The notes: generated from the letters alone by a model not told the origin. A stretch of 64,000 bases of DNA from Panax quinquefolius (GCA_020205615.1 CM035169.1:15693258-15757257); one strand, 5' to 3'. Shown: positions 12,031-24,851, counted from the stretch's first letter. Numbers and translations: made by a program.

Positions 12031-12621
12031 TCCAACGAACCGTTTGTTTTACCAACTCAAACGATCTGACAAGTATACTACACTCCTAGTCCTGTTAGGA
12101 AAAGGGATAGGCCTTCTGATTGGCAAGTTGTAATTTATACTCCGTAGCGTGAAGTCGTGTAGAATTAGTTGATGGGGAGATTTACGAAGCGGATGCTTCG
12201 TAGTCGGAATTATAATAAATGTGGAGGACGACAATGAAGTAATCCAGGTTAGATGGTGGAGATGAACCACATGAATTAAATCTGAGTCAATACTTGTGTC
12301 GGATGACATTGATCTTCGAGGAGGAAGAGTTATTGAATGAATCGACCACGAAATCAAGCGGATGATGGTTATGAATCTGCAACACGTGCTCTGAAGATGA
12401 TTACGAATCGAGACATTGACACTTGAACTCATGCGATGTATGTTAAGCAATACATGTTTTTTATATCATTATCATGTTTATGTACTAAACTATTTAAATG
12501 CAACTTTTGTTTATTGTCATTTTATATTCATATATATACATGTTTATATCAACATCGTATTTATTATCGTATATATATATAATCAAATATGACTCTAATA
12601 ACATCTTGAAATTTGTAATAT
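12031..12621. other. Spacer between the two CACTA gene regions
   Basis: Possibly the decayed 3' end of the transposase gene, then AT-rich sequence with TATATATA runs from about 12470. The long open frame on the minus strand at 12049-12450 is low in complexity (Ser/Thr/Ile/His-rich), matches nothing I know, and is judged a chance frame. Confidence 0.4.
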
Positions 12622-13970
12622 CTGATATGGCTTCGAAGCGGTAGCGAGAAAAAGCGGCTTGGGTAGGGGGGGGCTAATAATGTGCCCAAGGCCCTACTAA
12701 TCCGATGATCGGATTCTTATTGATTCGCCCTCCTCGAAAATAGACGTCGTCCGCGTATATCATTTATATAAAAGCATTTAAGCATTTAATATATCTAATT
12801 GATGTTGTATATTATAGTGATTTTTCGGATAATAAGATCGTCAAGTGCATATCACATTGTGTGTTCTGAAATTGGCTACACTGTGATTACGTGGGAAGAG
12901 ACACCTATCGCCCACAAGATCTTTGTTTGGCGTAATTTGGTATATTTTTTTTTAATTATGACAAAATAATATTAATATAATATTCAAAGGATAATTATTT
13001 AGTAATGTTATTATTGTTTTTATTTGCGAAGCAGTATAGATGGGAGGGCCTTGAGAGCTTGATGATTCGGACATTATTACGGCAAAAGTGCGCGGTCCGA
13101 ACCAAAGACAACTTGAATAAAGAACGCAAAAAGCCATTCACAATGCTGAGATCGACCATCCGTGCGGGGAGAGGATTATATGCACGAGCATAGCCCACAG
13201 TGAATGCACCGATCCATATAAAATTTGAGATGTGTACTAATGGAGAATTGAGACACAGGTGAAAAAGACGAAAAGACCGCCGCCACCAACAGAGCCTCGG
13301 GTGTATCCAGATGGCGAAAAAGGCTAAAAAGAAACATCTGGTGACGATATTTCACGATTTCTTGAGATATCAACTTGCTGCACGTATTCTACAAGTTTTA
13401 ATATGTTTACAATCATGAATTGTAGAAAATATCCCATTTTTACTTAGTAATATTGTCTTTGTTTGTGTATAGGAGTCTCGGTCTCAAAATTCACTTATCC
13501 ATTGGTTTGGATGTGCGTGGCACCCGTGATGGTGCACTGAGGCTATCCAGATAAGCGGTAATAAGTTTTAACAACTTTGATCTTGTTTATTAATACTTAC
13601 AAAATATTATTTTTAACTATTTAAGTGTTAACATGATGACGGGGATACTTATAAACGTTTATTGAATGGCTGTATCCTGAAGGCACTCCACGTCCTTTAT
13701 TGATCAAGAGTTGTGGGAGAGGCGTCTGTTGTGAAGAAGAACTACATTAAAGGTCGAGAACAACGGCGGCGCCCATCCTTCATGGCTCGAGGCAGTACTC
13801 TGCTTACCCAATCTTCCACGATCGTCGAGTCATCCAGATTATTCATACTCGGTGATTGTGTGAGAGCTATATGTCGAGATCGAAATCTTACGAAGATCTT
13901 GGCGGGCACTGGGGGGCTCTTGATCTGAGGAGTTAAATTTGAAAGCGATGGCGCCAGCAGCAGCAACGGA
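12622..13970 (+). pseudogene. Possible second CACTA gene (TnpA/Ptta-type), strongly decayed
   Basis: CACTA elements of plants usually carry a second gene for a DNA-binding protein downstream of the transposase. Here ATGGCTTCGAAGCGG at about 12629 could be its start. Intron-like AT-rich stretches (about 12935-13025, 13390-13470, 13560-13640) separate GC-richer blocks. One block, in the frame around 13045-13195, is basic (KDNLNKERKKPFTM); another at about 13710-13800 reads KKNYIKGREQRRRPSF. The last block ends in GCAGCAGCAACG/GGCGGCGGCGG triplet runs near 13950-13990. Position and composition support the call, but no domain could be identified with confidence. Confidence 0.3.
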
Positions 13971-14389
13971 CGTGGGGATGGCGGCGGCGGTATAAAATCA
14001 ATTTGTTGTATGTATTGTCGTAATATATACCAAAGATCAACATATTTATTATATTTGTAACTTGTTTTATTATTTTGTTAATTACAGGTGCGTGATCGAG
14101 GAGGGATGACGCTTGACATAACCTTGTACTTATATATATTCATTATTTGGATGTTTGTATATATATTACTTAAACAAGTTTTGAAATGTTATTATATTTA
14201 TTCAAATCATATTGGTTTTAAAGGTTTATATACTAGTTTGGTGTATGTGTTGGTGGACGATGGATGTTTATATTGTTTTGTATGTTGTTTATCTTGGTGT
14301 GTATGTGTGTTGGGATAAGCGGTAGAAAACAGTGCGAGTTTTTGAATTACGCAAAACAATAAAAATCTGGGTTGTAATGTTTTTCATAT

Positions 14390-14700
14390 CGGCGACGCGT
14401 CACGATCGTTATTACGATCAATAGCGACGGCATCTGATCGGCTGACCGCGTCGGTCGGCGATAATCGGTCACGACACGTGGACCACGTCATCTTTGGCCT
14501 TGGACCATGTTGATTTCGGCTTTCGGTGGCCGTATTTGTCATTTCGATTACGCTCATAGCGATCGCAGAGATATAGCGATGCTAATAGTGGTCGTGATGT
14601 GCATCCCAATGACGAGATTTTATCGACGATTATCGGTGATAGTATGCGGTCATGAGATATATCTCTGACCATCGAAATACGGCCGCGTGATAATCGATCA
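14390..14700. repeat. CACTA right subterminal repeats
   Basis: The same motifs as at the left end recur: ATCGGCGACGCGTCACGATCG, GATCGGCTGACCGCG, GTCGGCGATAATCGG, GCGATCGCAGAG, ATTATCGGTGATAG. They sit within 330 bp of the terminus, as expected for En/Spm elements. Confidence 0.7.
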
Positions 14701-14723
14701 TTGATAAGTTTTTTGTTGTAGTG

Positions 14724-17060
14724 CTTGGGTTTGCCGTGCTAAACGACTTTAGCATCAAATGAATATCGTTCGCCTCGGTTAAGTCGAGCATCCTCTTGAA
14801 TCTATCTATATAGATTTTATCCCAATTAAGATACTCTTCCCAAACCATTCATGGAGGAATGTTTAGACAACTTTATCTTTACCGATTGTAGCATTGGTAT
14901 GTAATTCCTCATCCGTAGTATATCAACATATAATACTAGAAATTTCACGACGCCCTTAATCGACCCTTTTGTACACACTAGAAGTCTTACCTCATCGAAT
15001 GTAATTACGGATCATCATCTTTAATGATGTGTACCTCATCATCATTATCTATGATGAATCCATACCTCCTAGGTATCTTCTGTGACTATTCCGCATTTAC
15101 GATTCGGTTTGTGGGTACTGATGGAGTTCATCTATAAGTTCCTCTTATTTGACTTATAGTGTTTTGTGGTTCTTGAACTCTTGAAGATCTATTATCCTCC
15201 CACTAGCCCTTTAATGATAAACACCTTTATCTTAGAAAGCGAGGTGTTTATGAATAAACACCTTTTGTTATGTAGGATTATAGAAATATGTCCTAAACTT
15301 ACTTTAGGATGTCCCACAAATCATATGCATATCAAATTTTGTCCCAACTTATCCTTTGAAACCTTTTCACATAAGTTGGACAACCCCTTATCTTAACATA
15401 CTTAAGATTAGGAATCCTCCCCATCCATAACTTTTATGGAGTCTTGAGTAGGATTTTGAGGTTTACCATTTTACGTAGATGTCTGACCATTTCTGGACAT
15501 TATCCTGAAGGATCTTTGGATGTCGGTAAAATCATTATGGACCGCATATATCCAATAAAGTGCGATTTTTCATTCGGATACATCAATCAATTATTGTGCG
15601 TGTCGGGATGTGTCCATTATGAAAAACCATTTGAGATGATCTGAAACTTATTGCACAAGTATTTATTCCTTGATCTAATCGAAGAATCTTAATACTTTGC
15701 CATTTTGTTTCACTTTTGAATTCTTTGAACTTTTCAAATAATTCACACTTATATTCAAAAATACACACATTCAACTCTTTGAATGATCATCTCCTTTTTA
15801 TACTAATTTGTTCGATATGCAAAATTATTTTCACGTAAATCAGTATACAAAATCCATTAAGTAATATTCGGTTCTATCTGAAACATTATTATTATAAATA
15901 GAACAACAATTGTTCTTAATTATAATACCAAAAATTTTATTGTCCAACAATAAAATAGAAATAATATTTCTAACAAGAACTAGAATCTGAATAACAACTT
16001 ATTGACTTAATAGATTTGCTCGTAGGCATTAATAAACTATAAGTTTACATGGTGCAACGTGACCTTTTAGCTTCATTTCCCATACATAGGATTACTTATC
16101 TTTGTTTAACTTTCTACTTACCTTTGGTCCTTTTCATAAATCTATATTTATGATAACCAAAGTCGATATCAATACCCAAGTAGAACCTTGACTTAAAGAA
16201 AAATTTATTTAAATCATGAACAAAAAGCGTATTATACCAAAACTTCACTAAACTTCTTTGGTTAGCCTCTGCAAGATGCTTCTTGCTGCAGTTTCTTTCG
16301 ATGTCCGGGCTTATTGTAGTGGAAGCAAACTCCTTTCTTGTCCGTATCGATTTTATTCTTATTATACTTTGTTTATGCCTTTATATACCTTCTTTGAATC
16401 ATTCTTTTTTTCGGAAGATCCTTTTATCTACCAAAGTAAGACATGGTCTTTCTTGGTTGGAAAGTGACTTCTCGACATTTTTCAATATGTTAAGCAAATC
16501 AATGAGGCGATATCTGAAACTTGTTTCATATGAAAAATTCACAACAATTATGAAAGGAGTCAAGGAGTGGAGTGCAAGATCAAATCTTGGCTCAACTTCC
16601 ATCCATGATAAAAACTTCGTTGTCTCTAATTGATCAATCAAATTGATAATGTTAAGGACTTTTATATGTATTATAGTGCCATTGGCCATTCTAGATCGGA
16701 AGAACTCCTTGATATGTCGATATCTATCGGTCCCCACTTTCCTCACCATCAACTACTTGATGTGCTGCGGGAATATAAAGAAGCATCCCATAGTTTTATC
16801 GTGTGCTGAAGCTTTATTTACTCGTAGATCTGAGCATTAGTGCATTGAATGTCAAAATCATCATTCGCCACTTTCTAAAAGTAGCAATGTCTTCCTCGGA
16901 GACATTATGCTGCAACCATTCTTGAGGATATGCGTATTAAGGACATAAGATAGCTTTTTCACCCATGAGAACTTTTCTCGAATTTCCTTAACCAATCCGA
17001 TTTAATTGATTACGATTAATTTAGCATCTAATATCTTGCAGATGATAGTAATTTTAGACA
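14724..17060 (-). pseudogene. Ty1/copia gag-pol, gag to reverse transcriptase (antisense, decayed)
   Basis: Read on the minus strand from right to left: gag starts at about 17060 (ATG, then SKIT). A gag UBN2-like region at about 16750-16400 shows INLIDQLETTKFLSWMEVEP, DLALHSLTPF and LLNILKNVEKSL. The integrase core lies at about 15774-15540 with FEKFKEF, SIKILRLDQG and, after a frame change, RMKNRTLLD. The post-integrase region at about 15440-15160 is recognisable but frameshifted. Reverse transcriptase is reduced to its ends: YGFIIDNDDEVHIIKDDDP at about 15065, then FLVLYVD at about 14950 (the YVDD region with one Asp missing), then IYIDRFKRMLDLTE at about 14790. The fingers of the polymerase are deleted. 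The element continues at 7273 on the other side of the CACTA insertion. Confidence 0.75.
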
Positions 17061-19115
17061 TTGTAAAATTCTCGTAAATGAATTTGTAATTAACAACATT
17101 TTAACATACATTCTTTTATTAATTACCAAAATAAATTGAGTGCTTGTTTTTAAATTGGTATCTCCCACTTTATTTTCTTTGTTATATTACCTCACTTATA
17201 TAGTTAAGTAAAAATCTAATTAAAGATTAATTATTGAGAATAAGGATCCCATTTCAAATGTATATAGCCTTGTGGTGACAAACAAACTATATATAAATAA
17301 ATAGGTAGAAACTTTTGTCGATTACATCAACTATGTAACTCCTTATATTTTGCCTCTTAGATTATTTTAATCAGTGGTGGCACATCCGAATCAAAATTAT
17401 CCAAGTTAAGTTCAACCTGGACTCCATATATTCAAAAAGAAAAATATCATCCTTGTGTGGTGACACAAAAAACAATATTGTTCAATTTTCTTTATAAGCG
17501 TCAAATGTGATAAATTAACATCTTAAATACTTACTACTTTGTGGTGACATGACAACAACAAACTCATATTAAATATTTAATACTCTATTAATTTTATCAC
17601 GCTAGAAAGCTGACGTTCGATATTCCAAATATCTTTGAACGCTTTTGACTTAATATAAAAATTGAGGGATTTGTTATTAATTTGTCTAATCTTTCATTTA
17701 GTGTTGCATTTACGTATATATATATAAAATCGCGTCGTATATATTAATTAACATGCGAAGACATGTTTGCATAATATATAATATATATATATATATATAG
17801 TATAGCGCATTATATATGAATCTTATATTCTACTTCCTGGATTGATTATGAACTTTTATTCTAGTTTGGTTCACTAGAGCCACAAGAAGTGAACCAAAAG
17901 GTCAAACCTGAGGGTGCAAAATTAATATTTAAATATAACTATTACATTTAAACCTTTGCCCATTACAAAATTGCCTTTCAAACGCTTCTTGTCCTCGATC
18001 TCCAATTCTTCAAAATAATTCTAACTATTCCTATTACAAAACTATTTAAAATAAATAGAAAGCTCGATCGTGATCGAGGGAAATGCATAGGAGGGGAATA
18101 GAATTTACATTAAGAAAAATTAGAAGGCGAATGACGCAGACCCATTTAATAAAAACCCATACGTTCGTATGCATCCAACTAAAATAAAATCCGTCATATT
18201 GGTCGATAGACCATAATCAATCCCATTTATTATCATACAATCACCATATCATCAATAAATAACATTAATCTCATGAATAATAAACATTTAATATATATAT
18301 TGATATCATTTAATGGGCAAATTTAGTTAGTATAAAATCTATTTTGAATCAAAATAAACTCCTTTATTTTAATCCAAATTTAAATCAAAATAAAACTATT
18401 TTATTTTAATTTATTCAATTTTGAATAAAATAAACTATTTTATTTTAATCAAAATCATTAATCAAAATAAACTCCTTTATTTTAATTAATTATGGAATCC
18501 AATTTCATATATATTAAAATTCTTTAATTAAAATAAACTCTTTTATTTTAATTAATTATGGAATCCAATTCCATGTAAAAAAAAAAATCTTTTATTAAAG
18601 GAAACTTGGATGTTCTTTCCTATTCACAAATAAACTTTTTATTTTGAATAATATGAAATCATATTTCATATCTAAATAAACTCGCTTTATTTAAGGAAAC
18701 ATGGATTCTCTTTCCTATTCACAAATAAAAAACTTAATTTTGAATAATAATAATATGAAATCTTATTTCATATCTAAACAAACTCTTTTATTTAAGGAAA
18801 GATGGATTCTTACTTCCCTATTCACAAATAAATTCTTTTATTTTAGGAAAAATAAAATCCAATTTCAACTCCAATTAGTTATTATGGAATCCAATTCCAA
18901 ATCTAATTAGTTAGCATGAAATTCTAATTTTAAAATTAAAATAAACTCTTTTATTTTTAAGATTAAAATAAACCTTTTATTTTAAAATTAAAATTAAATT
19001 TTATTTTAATTATAAAATTATTAAAATATTATATATATATATAATAAGCGAATATTCTAGAATATTTATATAACTATTATATATATATATATATATATAT
19101 AACAAAGAATATATA
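17061..19115. other. AT-rich non-coding stretch, possibly copia 5' UTR/LTR remains
   Basis: No coding sequence was seen. By position it should hold the 5' UTR, primer-binding site and 5' LTR of the antisense copia element, but it does not resemble the LTR at 4715-6601 and no primer-binding site (GATACCA on +) was found. It contains a hairpin at 17865-17898, CTTTGTGGTGACA-like motifs near 17272, 17457 and 17540, and from about 18355 to 19010 many imperfect copies of ATAAACTCTTTTATTTTAAT, often with ATGGAATCCAATTCCA. TA runs lie at about 17780-17800 and 19076-19101. It may be another LTR type. Confidence 0.4.
17865..17898. repeat. Perfect 11-bp inverted repeat with a 12-base loop
   Basis: TTTGGTTCACT and AGTGAACCAAA are separated by 12 bases. 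The arms are exact complements. Function unknown. Confidence 0.6.
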
Positions 19116-20329
19116 TGTAAGGCACTTTTTATAAATAAAGATGAATTTTTCTATAAATATTATTTTTTGAATATTATGGAATAAATTTGATATAATGTTA
19201 TAATTGTGGGTAATATTTATAAATTTTGCAAAGTATGCAAATTCTTATAAAATATTACGTTTAATTTTAATATTAACTTTTTGTTAGGGAATATTAAATA
19301 TGATGGCTCAATCATTGGTGGACCCCACAATGTAATTATTGTCGGATTGAAAGCGACAAAAATATTTTATAAAAATAACTACGGAGGTGTTACAGTTAAA
19401 AAGTTGAATCTACCCGGTAAAAGAAATCTGATGTCTGGCGTAGTTGCGTAGTAGCACACTAAGTATTGATTATTGATCTTTACGTGAGAAGTCGCTTTGG
19501 TTTATCTTTCGATTATTCTTCGATAATTCTTTGCGTCATATCTCTTATATTATTGATTCAATTATTGTCACATGATCATCCGTATAATATGTTATAGTAT
19601 TAAATTAATAATTGTTGAAAGATTAAATATGTGTTGATGAAAAAAAAATGATTTGTGGTAAGTTTGATTATTTTATGGAAATTTCGTATGTCATCATCTA
19701 AGAGTCTCTTCATCGATAAGTAATTACCCTTGTGAATAGTATTTACCTTCAAATCGATAGTAATTATCTTCACGTCGATAGTAATTATCCTTGTGAATAG
19801 TATTTACCTTCACAATAGTATTTTACCTTCGTTAATAGTAATTACCTTTACTGACGTCGAACCACTTGTCGTTTCACATTCTGCGTCGAACCACTTGTCG
19901 CTTCACATTACTGAGCGTCGAAACCGTTCGTCGCTCCACTTTTTTCACACTAAGCAGCGGGTGCTAAGCTAGAAATCTTCTATAAATAGAGGCTGAGGGC
20001 TTCATTATTTTTCACTTAATTCATTCAAGCTATATAGAGAAAGTATAGAGAGAATAAGAGAAAAGAAGAAGAGTATTTTGTTCTTCTGTTCTTAAAGATT
20101 CAATCTCTACCAAATGTAAGGGGTGTTATTCTTTCTTATTCATGAAGAGAATCGCTGTTATTCCATCGCTTATTATTATACATTGGAATAACTTTTGTAT
20201 AAGTGGTTTACCCTATCTTTGGTGACATTCTTCTATTATTACATTGGAACATCCTGTCATGCGTGTGTTTACACCTACCTTGTTAAAATCTTTATTTATT
20301 ATTCTTCATTGGAACATCCTTATGCGTGT
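19116..20329 (+). mobile_element. Gypsy LTR copy 1, truncated head (U3 and start of the repeat region)
   Basis: It starts TGTAAGGCACTTTTTATAAA and is collinear with the 28590, 37032 and 45892 LTRs for 1.2 kb. It includes the promoter-proximal tandem array (19735-19855), the ACCACTTGTCG repeats (19860-19930), the TATA box at 19981-19988 and the leader to about 20320. It stops inside the 62-bp repeat region at GGAACATCCTTATGCGTGT, where the next copy begins. No internal region follows. Confidence 0.75.
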
Positions 20330-21624
20330 TGTAAGGACCCCATCTTTTATAAATAAAGATGAATTTTTCTATAAATATTATTTTTGAATATTATGGAATA
20401 AATTTGATATAATGTTATAGTTGTGGGTAATATTTATAAATTTTGCAAAGTATGCAAATTCTTATAAAATATTCGTTTGGTTTTAATATTCTTTTTGTTA
20501 GGAATATTAAATACATGGCATTTCTCAATCATTGGTGGACCCCTACAATGTAATTATTGTCGGATTGAGAAAACGACAAAAATATTTTATAAAAATAACT
20601 ATGGAGGTATTCTTACTGCTTAAAAGCTGTTGAACTACCCGTTGGTAAAAGTAAAAGAATACGCCAGAACAGACGTAGTAAGACACGGTATTGATTATTG
20701 ATCTTTACGTGAGAAGTCACTTTCAATTTATGCTTCGATTATTCTTCAAGATAATTCTTCGCGTCATATCTCTTATATTATTGATTCAATTATTGTCACA
20801 AAGATCATCATATAATATGTTATAATATTAAATCAATAATTGAGGCGATGTTATAAATGATTAATAATTGTTGAAAGATTAAATATGTGTTGATGAAAAA
20901 AAATGATTTGTGGTAAGTTTGATTATTTTATGGGGGGCTCGTATGTAAATCATCTAAGAGTCTCTTCACGATAAGAATTACCTTCAAATGATAGTAATTA
21001 CCCTTGTGAATAGTATTTTTACCTTACGTCAATAAGTAATTACCCTTATGAATAGTATTTACCTTAAATCGATAGTAATTACCCTTGTGAATAGTATTTA
21101 CCTTCGTCGATAGTATTTACCTTCGTTAATAGTAATTACCTTTACCAAACGTCGAACCACTTGTCGTTTCACATTCTGGTGTCGAACCACTTTCGTTTAC
21201 ATTCAAAGTACGTCGAAACCAACGTCAATAAGCCACTCGCTTTTCACACACTATGGCGCCGGTCTTCAAAATCTTCATAAATAGAGGCTGAGGCTTCATT
21301 ATTTTCACTTTAATTCATTCAAGCTATACAGAGAGAAAATATAGAGAATAAGAGAGAAAGAAGAAGAGTATTTTGTTCTTCTATTTCTTTGCAAAGATTC
21401 AATCTTCTACCAAATGTAAGAGGTGTTATTCTTTCTTATTCATGAAGAGAGGCCTGTTGTTATTCCATTGCTTATTATTACATTGGAATAACTTTTGTAT
21501 AAATGGTTTCTGCTATCTTGGTGACATTCTTCTATTATTCATGGAACATCCTCATGTCATGTGTTTTTTTACACAGTTAAAATCTTTATTATTATTATTA
21601 TTCTCGAACATCCTCGTCATGTGT
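20330..21624 (+). mobile_element. Gypsy LTR copy 2, truncated head
   Basis: It starts TGTAAGGACCCCATCTTTTA and follows copy 1 directly. It has the same collinear structure over about 1.3 kb: a promoter-proximal array at 20968-21150, a slightly altered TATA region (CATAAATAGAGGC at about 21277), and then the leader. It ends at CATCCTCGTCATGTGT, again within the first units of the 62-bp repeat. Confidence 0.75.
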
Positions 21625-24252
21625 TGTAAGACCTATCTTTTATAAATAAAGATGAATTTTTCTATAAATATTATTTTGAATATTATGGAATAAATTTGAT
21701 ATAATGTTATAGTTGTGGGTAATATTTATAAATTTTGCAAAAGTATGCAAATTGTTATAAAATATTCGTTTGATTTTAAATATTCTTTTGTTAGGGAATA
21801 TTAAATACAATGGCTCAATCATTGGTGGACCTATTAAAATTATTATTTGGATTGAGAAAACGACAAAAATATTTTATAAAAATAACTTGGGAGGAGGTAT
21901 TCTGCATTAAAAGCATTGAACTACCCGTGGTAAAAGAAAAGAATATGTCTGGCGTAGTTGCGTAGTAGCATACCAGGTATTGATTATTGATCTTTACGTG
22001 AGAAGTCACTCAAATATCTTTCAATTATTCTTCTACGATAATTACGATCATATCTCTTGTATTATTGATTCAATTATTGTCAAGATGTAAATACATATAA
22101 TATGTTATAGTATTAAATCAATAATTGGTACGACGTTTTATAAATGATTAATAATTGTTGAAAGATTAAATATGTGTTGATGAAAAAAAAATGATTTGTG
22201 GTAAGTTTGATTATTTTATATGGGGGCATATATGTCATCATCTAAGAGTCTCTTCGTCGATAAGAATTACCTTCGTCGATAGTAATTACCCTTGTGAATA
22301 GTATTTACCTTCGTCGATAGTAATTACCACTTATGAATAAAGATTTACCTTCGATCAATAAGTAATTACCCTTGTGAATAGTATTTACCTTCGTCAATAG
22401 TATTTACCTTCCGTTAATAGTAATTACCTTTCTACCAAACGTCGAACCACTTGTCGTTTCACATTCTGATGCTGCCGAACCACTATCGTTTCACATTACA
22501 AGCGTCAAACCAAATAAATCGTCAAGCCCATCAGCTTTTCACATCTAAGTGCCGTCTTTAATTTAAAATCTTCATAAATAGAGGCTGAGAACTTCATTAT
22601 TTTCACTAATTCATTCAAGCTATCTGAGAGAGAAAATATAGAGAGAATAAGAGAAAGAAGAAGAGTATTTTATTCTTCTGTTCGCTGCGATGATTCAATC
22701 TTCTACCAAATGTAAGGGTGTTATTATTCTTTCTTATTCACGAAGAGAAGGCTGTTGTTATTCCATCGCTTATTATTCTGTGGAATAACTCGTATACGTG
22801 GTTTACCCTATCTTGGTGACATTCTTCTATTATTCTCATTGGAACATCCATGCGTGTGTTTTTACACCTGGACTTTGGTTCGTCTTTTATTATTTTGTTG
22901 GAACATCCGCATCATGTATGTTTTACACCTGGGACCCTGTTCGTCTTTTTATTATTCTGTTGGAACATCCTGCATGCGTGTGTTTTACACCTAATTCCCT
23001 GCCCATCTTTATCATTCTGTTGGAATATCCTATCTGTGTGTTTTTACAATTGGCGGGATCCTGCTCCATCTTTATTATTCTGTTGGAACATCCCGCATCG
23101 CGATTGTGAATTTCACCGACGCTTGCCTGATTATTTATTATTCTGTTGGAATAACCCGCATGCATGGCTTACATCGCATACATGGTGATTTCTTTTGTTA
23201 TTCCATTCTTTATTATACCCAATTGGTTAAAACTTTGACTTCTATTTCCATGAAATTAGTGGAATATCCTCGATATTCAAGTTTCATCCAAAGATCTTTT
23301 AAATATTCTTCCGATCATTCTTGAATTTTACTTTACAAAACAAGATGTCGTATTGATAATTTGGGCGTTAATAATTCTTGGATAAAATAATTCTTGAACT
23401 TGTTTTATCAATTATTATATCATCACATCATCCCTCACGTTTATATATTTTTTTGTGTCATCTACATCAGCGCATAAGATAGTAGATGGACTTGGTATGA
23501 TTATAATAGAGAGCAGACTATTCGAATGTCACGTAGTAATGTTATAAATGATGTGGTAAAAATCCTCGATGGCAGCTTTAGTGCGTTGATGGGCACAATT
23601 GTTGGCGTGATCACGACCATTAATGAATCTGTGAATATTCTCTACCAGAAATGCATTGAATAATTGTGGTCGTATATCTTAAAGAATATCCTCGGCGTAG
23701 TAATGCGGGGTGATTCGATGATGTGAAATATTTATTAAAATTGAGCCTCAATTTATAATAAATGATGAAAACCTTTAAAACCTAAAAGATAAGTAGATTT
23801 TATTTTCTACTTGACTTTTTTAATGGATTAGATATTAATCGCAGATTAAACCGATTATACATTAGATTTTATCGGTTTAACATTGTTGAAGACTATCGAT
23901 AATTTATTCAGCATTATCTTGGTCGTAATATTTCTTCTTGCAATGAAATTTCCTTTCTTTCACTCGTTTCTCTTCTGAAAACGAGAATATAAATTTGGAG
24001 ACGAGTCGGAAGCGAAGTGATGGTCTCCGAAGATAAGCGTTAGTAATCCTCACTATTCATGAAATAGTGTGATAATAATCAGAATGAGGACTTTCGACTT
24101 TTGAGTTTGTATAATATCTAGTAGACGATATTTGTATTTAAACTCATGCTTTATATCAGTATTATGCTGCACGCTTATGTTAGTAAGTTGTATTTAAATT
24201 ACATCATACGTGTTTGGCGACCCAATGATGGGTGATGATACCTAATTTTGGG
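21625..24252 (+). mobile_element. Gypsy LTR copy 3, full-length type (2.6 kb)
   Basis: It starts TGTAAGACCTATCTTTTATA and runs through all LTR blocks: the promoter-proximal array (22262-22435), the TATA-like CATAAATAGAGGC at about 22572, the 62-bp tandem repeat (about 22780-23170), the ATTCCATTCTTTATTATACCC block (23200), the GAATATCCTCGGCGTAGTAATG block (23688) and the end GGGTGATGATACCTAATTTTGGG. The terminal GCGTCACA of the other copies is missing and no primer-binding site or gag follows, so it is a solo or truncated LTR. Confidence 0.75.
22780..23170 (+). repeat. 62-bp tandem repeat inside LTR copy 3
   Basis: The phrase TATTCTGTTGGAACATCC recurs at spacings of 62, 60, 63 and 62 bases (the GAACATCC part at 22901, 22963, 23023, 23086 and 23149, with GAATATCC and GAATAACC variants), each followed by GTGTGTTTTACACC. 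There are about six units. Open frames across it are repeat translations, not genes. Confidence 0.8.
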
Positions 24253-24780
24253 AAATACAAATAAGTAAGTAATCATATATTAGGACATCTCAAAATAAAA
24301 AATCAATCTATAACTATAGGACGGAGAGAGTATTAAGGAAAGCAATTTGCACACGAGTGACAATTTTAAAAACAATTATGCTTATTTGTGTTGACAACTT
24401 TATTCAAAGCAAGGATGGATGATCCAAATTCCAATTAGCTCATTTTTGAGTATTTTGGTCAATTGATTAATAGAATCTTGATATCATATAAAATTTCGCT
24501 GCGTTAACCGATCTTTCTGTTAATCGATTCGAACAACTTATTCAAAATTGAACTTCATGCTAACCACTTCTGTCCAAATTGTAGCAAAAAAAAAATGGCC
24601 CAAAGTAAATTACTGTTGTATAATTAAATTATATATGCAAACAATACAAGCTTCGGGTTCACTTAATTTTTTTATAAAAACGTTAAATAAAAAGCTTTTA
24701 TTTCTGTACGACTTAAAAAACCGTCACCCGATTTTTTTATAACGTTTAAATTGGCAGGCTTTATGAATTTCTTGAAAAGA
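24253..24780. other. Intergenic, with a MITE end and the 3' side of the thaumatin-like gene
   Basis: AT-rich and non-coding. At 24317-24332 ATAGGACGGAGAGAGTA resembles the terminal GGACGGAGGGAGTA of Stowaway/mariner-type MITEs. No partner end was found to the left, where the gypsy LTR ends, so it is a relic. Confidence 0.4.
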
Positions 24781-24851
24781 CAAAATTACCCTTGCCCACT
24801 GCCCCCCACTCAACTATTAGAGAACGATTGATTCGAGGGTTGAGGGTAAAT

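Larger units (their letters stand above)
7274..14723 (+). mobile_element. CACTA (En/Spm) DNA transposon, 7.45 kb, inserted into the copia element
   Basis: The left end reads CACTCTGAGAAAAAGG. The right end, in reverse complement, reads CACTACAACAAAAAAC, the usual CACTA terminus. Both ends are flanked by the same three bases, CTT (7271-7273 and 14724-14726), which is the 3-bp target duplication typical of the superfamily. Subterminal repeats and a TNP2-type transposase lie inside. The left terminus has lost the perfect CACTA, which together with the broken genes suggests an inactive copy. Removing it with one CTT copy joins the two copia halves with only a one-base frame offset. Confidence 0.85.

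Noticed and set aside
12049..12450. 133-codon minus-strand frame
   Set aside because: Low-complexity Ser/Thr/His/Ile composition, no known domain, and inside the CACTA element on the wrong strand.
17865..17898. Transcription terminator or RNA gene at the perfect hairpin
   Set aside because: There is no U-tract and no gene beside it, and tRNA-like features are absent. It is recorded only as an inverted repeat.
22755..23188. Several overlapping open frames of 79-112 codons
   Set aside because: They are translations of the 62-bp LTR tandem repeat in three frames. Similar frames at 29751-30113, 39734-39991 and 47216-47665 have the same cause.
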